Positions 61,689-64,000 of a stretch of DNA of 64,000 bases are shown here, piece after piece (within the stretch, counting starts at the first letter, position 1; each line of letters begins with the position of its first letter). The stretch is taken from assembly GCA_947500555.1 (NCBI GenBank), contig CANMSE010000003.1:310001-374000 (forward strand). Reading direction: 5' to 3'. A model generated the notes under the pieces. That model saw nothing but the letters and a program-made list of their open reading frames with translations. It ran no database searches and was not told the origin of the DNA. Both the position numbers and the translations under genes were made by a program. Origin of the DNA: an uncultured Fulvivirga sp. GTDB lineage: Bacteria; Bacteroidota; Bacteroidia; Cytophagales; Cyclobacteriaceae.

Positions 61689-64000
61689 TTATTCGCTTCT
61701 CAAACTTTCAATAGGATTGTTGAGCGCAGCTTTGGTCGTTTTTCCGATGATTGAGATGCCAGCAACAACTATAGTGGCCAGAGCCGCCAGTATATAGCTG
61801 ATGTAGGTGAGTTCTGTTCTATAGGTAAAACCTTCTAACCATTGTGAAATGAACCACCAACCTAAAGCTGAACCTACTATGATCGATATACCTACCAACC
61901 AAAGGAATCCGGAAGACATCTCCATAATAAGTTGATTTAGCGAGGCGCCTAAAGTCTTGCGAATCCCCATTTCTTTGGTTTTTGATTCAGTAAAGAAAGC
62001 CACAAGAGCGAATAATCCCGAGCAACCCAAAACAATCGCTACTAATGACGAAATCTGCAACCCTGAAAATACGAAATCATCAATAGCATAGGTATTATCA
62101 ACTCTATGCTCAACTAATTCCGTTTTAATGGTGTGATTGGGAAATTCCTTTTTCCATTCTTTCTTAATGAAGGCCAGAGACTCTTCATAATTTGAGTTGG
62201 TAGACAACTGTACTGCTCCTTTTGAATAAAAGCCAGTGCCCCAATAAAACAATAATAGTGGCTTAATACTTTCCTTAAGCCAAACATTATGATAATCCTT
62301 AATCACACCAATGACTTCTGCTTCTCCTTCATTAATAGTGATTTTTTGCCCTATCAATTCTTCAGGGATAAATCCTAATTCTTTAGCCAGTGTCTCATTT
62401 ACCACAAATCCATTAAATCCCTGTTGCCAGGGAAGTACATTAGCATTAGTCAACCACTTACCAGCTACTAATTCGAATGCGAACAAGCCTGCGTAGTCAA
62501 CATCTACAACCTTCATTTCAGCCTCACGCTGCATGGTTTCAGATTCACTACTCAAACGAAAACTAGTACCATATTGATAATCGGATTCAAATGGAATGCC
62601 TGAAGAAAATGAGACCTGAGTTACGGCACTGTGCTTAGAAAATGCCTGCCTCAATCTTTCCACTTTTATACTATCTCCTCTTGGGATGTTAATCGTTATA
62701 ATATCCTCTTTTTCAAATCCTAAATCTGTGTTTTTTAAGAACGACATTTGGAAATAAACTGCACATACGCCAATGATAATAATATGTACTAATGAGAATT
62801 GAATAAACACTAAAGTTCTTCTCATAAAACCCTGAAAGCCTCGTTGAGAAATATTTTGGTTGTCTTTCATTGCTTTTATTGGATTGAAGCTAGCCATTAT
62901 TAAGGCAGGATAGATTCCTGCAGCAATTATAATAATCAGACAAATACCTGCTAAAGAAAATAATACTGCTTCGGTCAGTATTATGTCAAATGATTGTCCC
63001 AGTAATCCTTCATTGATAAAGTTGAGTATCCATTGGCCAAAAAATATAGCGTGTATTGCAGCTACCAGAATCAAAAATCCAGTTTCTAATAGATGTCGTA
63101 GCAGCAATTGTCCTTTACTATCTCCCAATATCTTATAAATAGCCACTTCCTTACTCCTTCTAATTGCTAAGGCTGATGTTAAGTTTACATAGTTGACACT
63201 GGCAATAATGATAATGATCAGTGCCATAACCATCAATCCATTTAGAAGTGATCCGGAAAGCGTATAACTCCCAATACTATCGGAATAGGTGGTATCATTA
63301 TGTATGTCAATCAGCGGTTGCATTTTGTATTCTATCCTTTTATTATCAATATCAGATAGGTATTTGGACTCAAAGTCAGGCAGACTTTGTTCAAAGAGCT
63401 CGGCACTCGAATGATCTGGTAACATGATATAAGTATAACCTTGATAGTTGCCCGACCAATTGCTCGATGGATAAGGGTTGTTCTCTTTAAAGAAATGATA
63501 ATTAACAACTGCCTCGTACATAACACTTGTGTTCTTTGGAGGGTTATCTATGACTCCGGCAACTGTTAAAATAGAGTTTTTATTAAGCTCTATTTCTTCC
63601 CCAATTATATTTCCATGACTTAGGCCGTAGAATTTCTCTGCCAGATTTTTAGTAAGCAACACAGCATTATCCTGCTTAGCGAAAATAGATATGTCGCCCT
63701 GTATCCAAAGAGGTTCCCCTGAATTGGAAAAATCGAAAAAAGAAAAGAACAAACTATCAACAAACAGCACATTTTCGACTTCAATATTTTTTAAGTCACT
63801 TGCAAACCCACCAGTCAGCAATCTTTGGCTCGGACCAGCAGTTTGAGTGACTTTGATATTTGGAAAGTCATTTCTTAATGCTTCTGCCAAAGGATAAGCC
63901 GTGGTACTCCAGTAGTCAACTCCATTTGCAGTATGATTTTGTTGGACTACACGAAAAATACGGTCACTATTGCTATGGAAGTGATCAAAGTTCTTTTCGT
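61689..64000 (-). CDS. MacB/FtsX-type ABC transporter permease, 5' end beyond window
   Basis: A permease of at least 769 residues, open to the window edge at 64000, so its true start is outside. It has a periplasmic MacB-type domain, membrane segments such as GLMVMALIIIIIASVNYVNL, and two FtsX core domains, with the C-terminal signature NPIESLRSE. The internal GIRKTLGAS segment near the second FtsX core is typical of Bacteroidota lipoprotein or antimicrobial export permeases. The ATPase partner is not in the window. Substrate unknown. Confidence 0.88.
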   Translation of the reverse strand, partial: EKNFDHFHSNSDRIFRVVQQNHTANGVDYWSTTAYPLAEALRNDFPNIKVTQTAGPSQRLLTGGFASDLKNIEVENVLFVDSLFFSFFDFSNSGEPLWIQGDISIFAKQDNAVLLTKNLAEKFYGLSHGNIIGEEIELNKNSILTVAGVIDNPPKNTSVMYEAVVNYHFFKENNPYPSSNWSGNYQGYTYIMLPDHSSAELFEQSLPDFESKYLSDIDNKRIEYKMQPLIDIHNDTTYSDSIGSYTLSGSLLNGLMVMALIIIIIASVNYVNLTSALAIRRSKEVAIYKILGDSKGQLLLRHLLETGFLILVAAIHAIFFGQWILNFINEGLLGQSFDIILTEAVLFSLAGICLIIIIAAGIYPALIMASFNPIKAMKDNQNISQRGFQGFMRRTLVFIQFSLVHIIIIGVCAVYFQMSFLKNTDLGFEKEDIITINIPRGDSIKVERLRQAFSKHSAVTQVSFSSGIPFESDYQYGTSFRLSSESETMQREAEMKVVDVDYAGLFAFELVAGKWLTNANVLPWQQGFNGFVVNETLAKELGFIPEELIGQKITINEGEAEVIGVIKDYHNVWLKESIKPLLLFYWGTGFYSKGAVQLSTNSNYEESLAFIKKEWKKEFPNHTIKTELVEHRVDNTYAIDDFVFSGLQISSLVAIVLGCSGLFALVAFFTESKTKEMGIRKTLGASLNQLIMEMSSGFLWLVGISIIVGSALGWWFISQWLEGFTYRTELTYISYILAALATIVVAGISIIGKTTKAALNNPIESLRSE

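Overview
The window looks like the chromosome of a marine, polysaccharide-degrading member of the Bacteroidota, probably in the Cytophagales. Supporting signs are a SusC/SusD pair, type IX secretion C-terminal tails, many PKD-domain lipoproteins with acidic residues right after the lipobox cysteine, low GC, and DUF349, YqgE and MiaE genes of Bacteroidota type. Species cannot be fixed from the sequence.

Region 1 (1-11.6 kb) holds a tandem universal stress protein, a large exported BNR/beta-propeller protein, and a compact cyanophycin set: isoaspartyl peptidase, cyanophycinase and a divergent cyanophycin synthetase. Together these could make, cut and finish degrading the storage polymer multi-L-arginyl-poly-L-aspartate. 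A secreted GloVer-repeat protein and a small membrane protein follow.

Region 2 (12.2-34.9 kb, almost all on the minus strand) is a full alginate utilisation locus. From upstream to downstream it has a FadR-type GntR regulator, SusC, SusD, a PKD lipoprotein, two tandem PL7 lyases, a PL6 lyase, a PL17 exolyase, a KdgF-like cupin, an MFS transporter, an SDR reductase, a second PKD lipoprotein, a second PL6 lyase with a type IX sorting tail, two PfkB kinases and a KDPG aldolase. These steps carry alginate from surface binding to pyruvate and glyceraldehyde 3-phosphate.

Region 3 (35-47.7 kb) is mostly housekeeping: nitroreductase, pirin, AraC regulator, CPBP protease, tRNA-Thr with a perfect terminator hairpin, DUF349 protein, YqgE, MiaE, PdxH, a family 2 glycosyltransferase and a GAF-domain protein. 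A 127-bp MITE-like element with an 8-bp target duplication lies before pdxH, and a repeat-rich 880-bp gap lies after the glycosyltransferase gene.

Region 4 (47.7-56.9 kb) is a type I restriction-modification operon (hsdM-hsdS-...-hsdR). It is interrupted by a RAYT transposase-like gene, a PD-(D/E)XK nuclease and an unknown partner, and it ends with a GIY-YIG gene. A perfect 33-bp palindrome forms the 3' end of hsdS beside the RAYT gene. This is the strongest candidate for an undescribed arrangement.

Region 5 (57-64 kb) holds a three-gene operon (LpxH-like phosphatase, MJ1255-type glycosyltransferase, response regulator without an adjacent kinase), a small GIY-YIG gene, REP-like repeats, a DUF697 protein and a MacB/FtsX-type permease cut by the window end. 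No rRNA, CRISPR array or prophage was seen.
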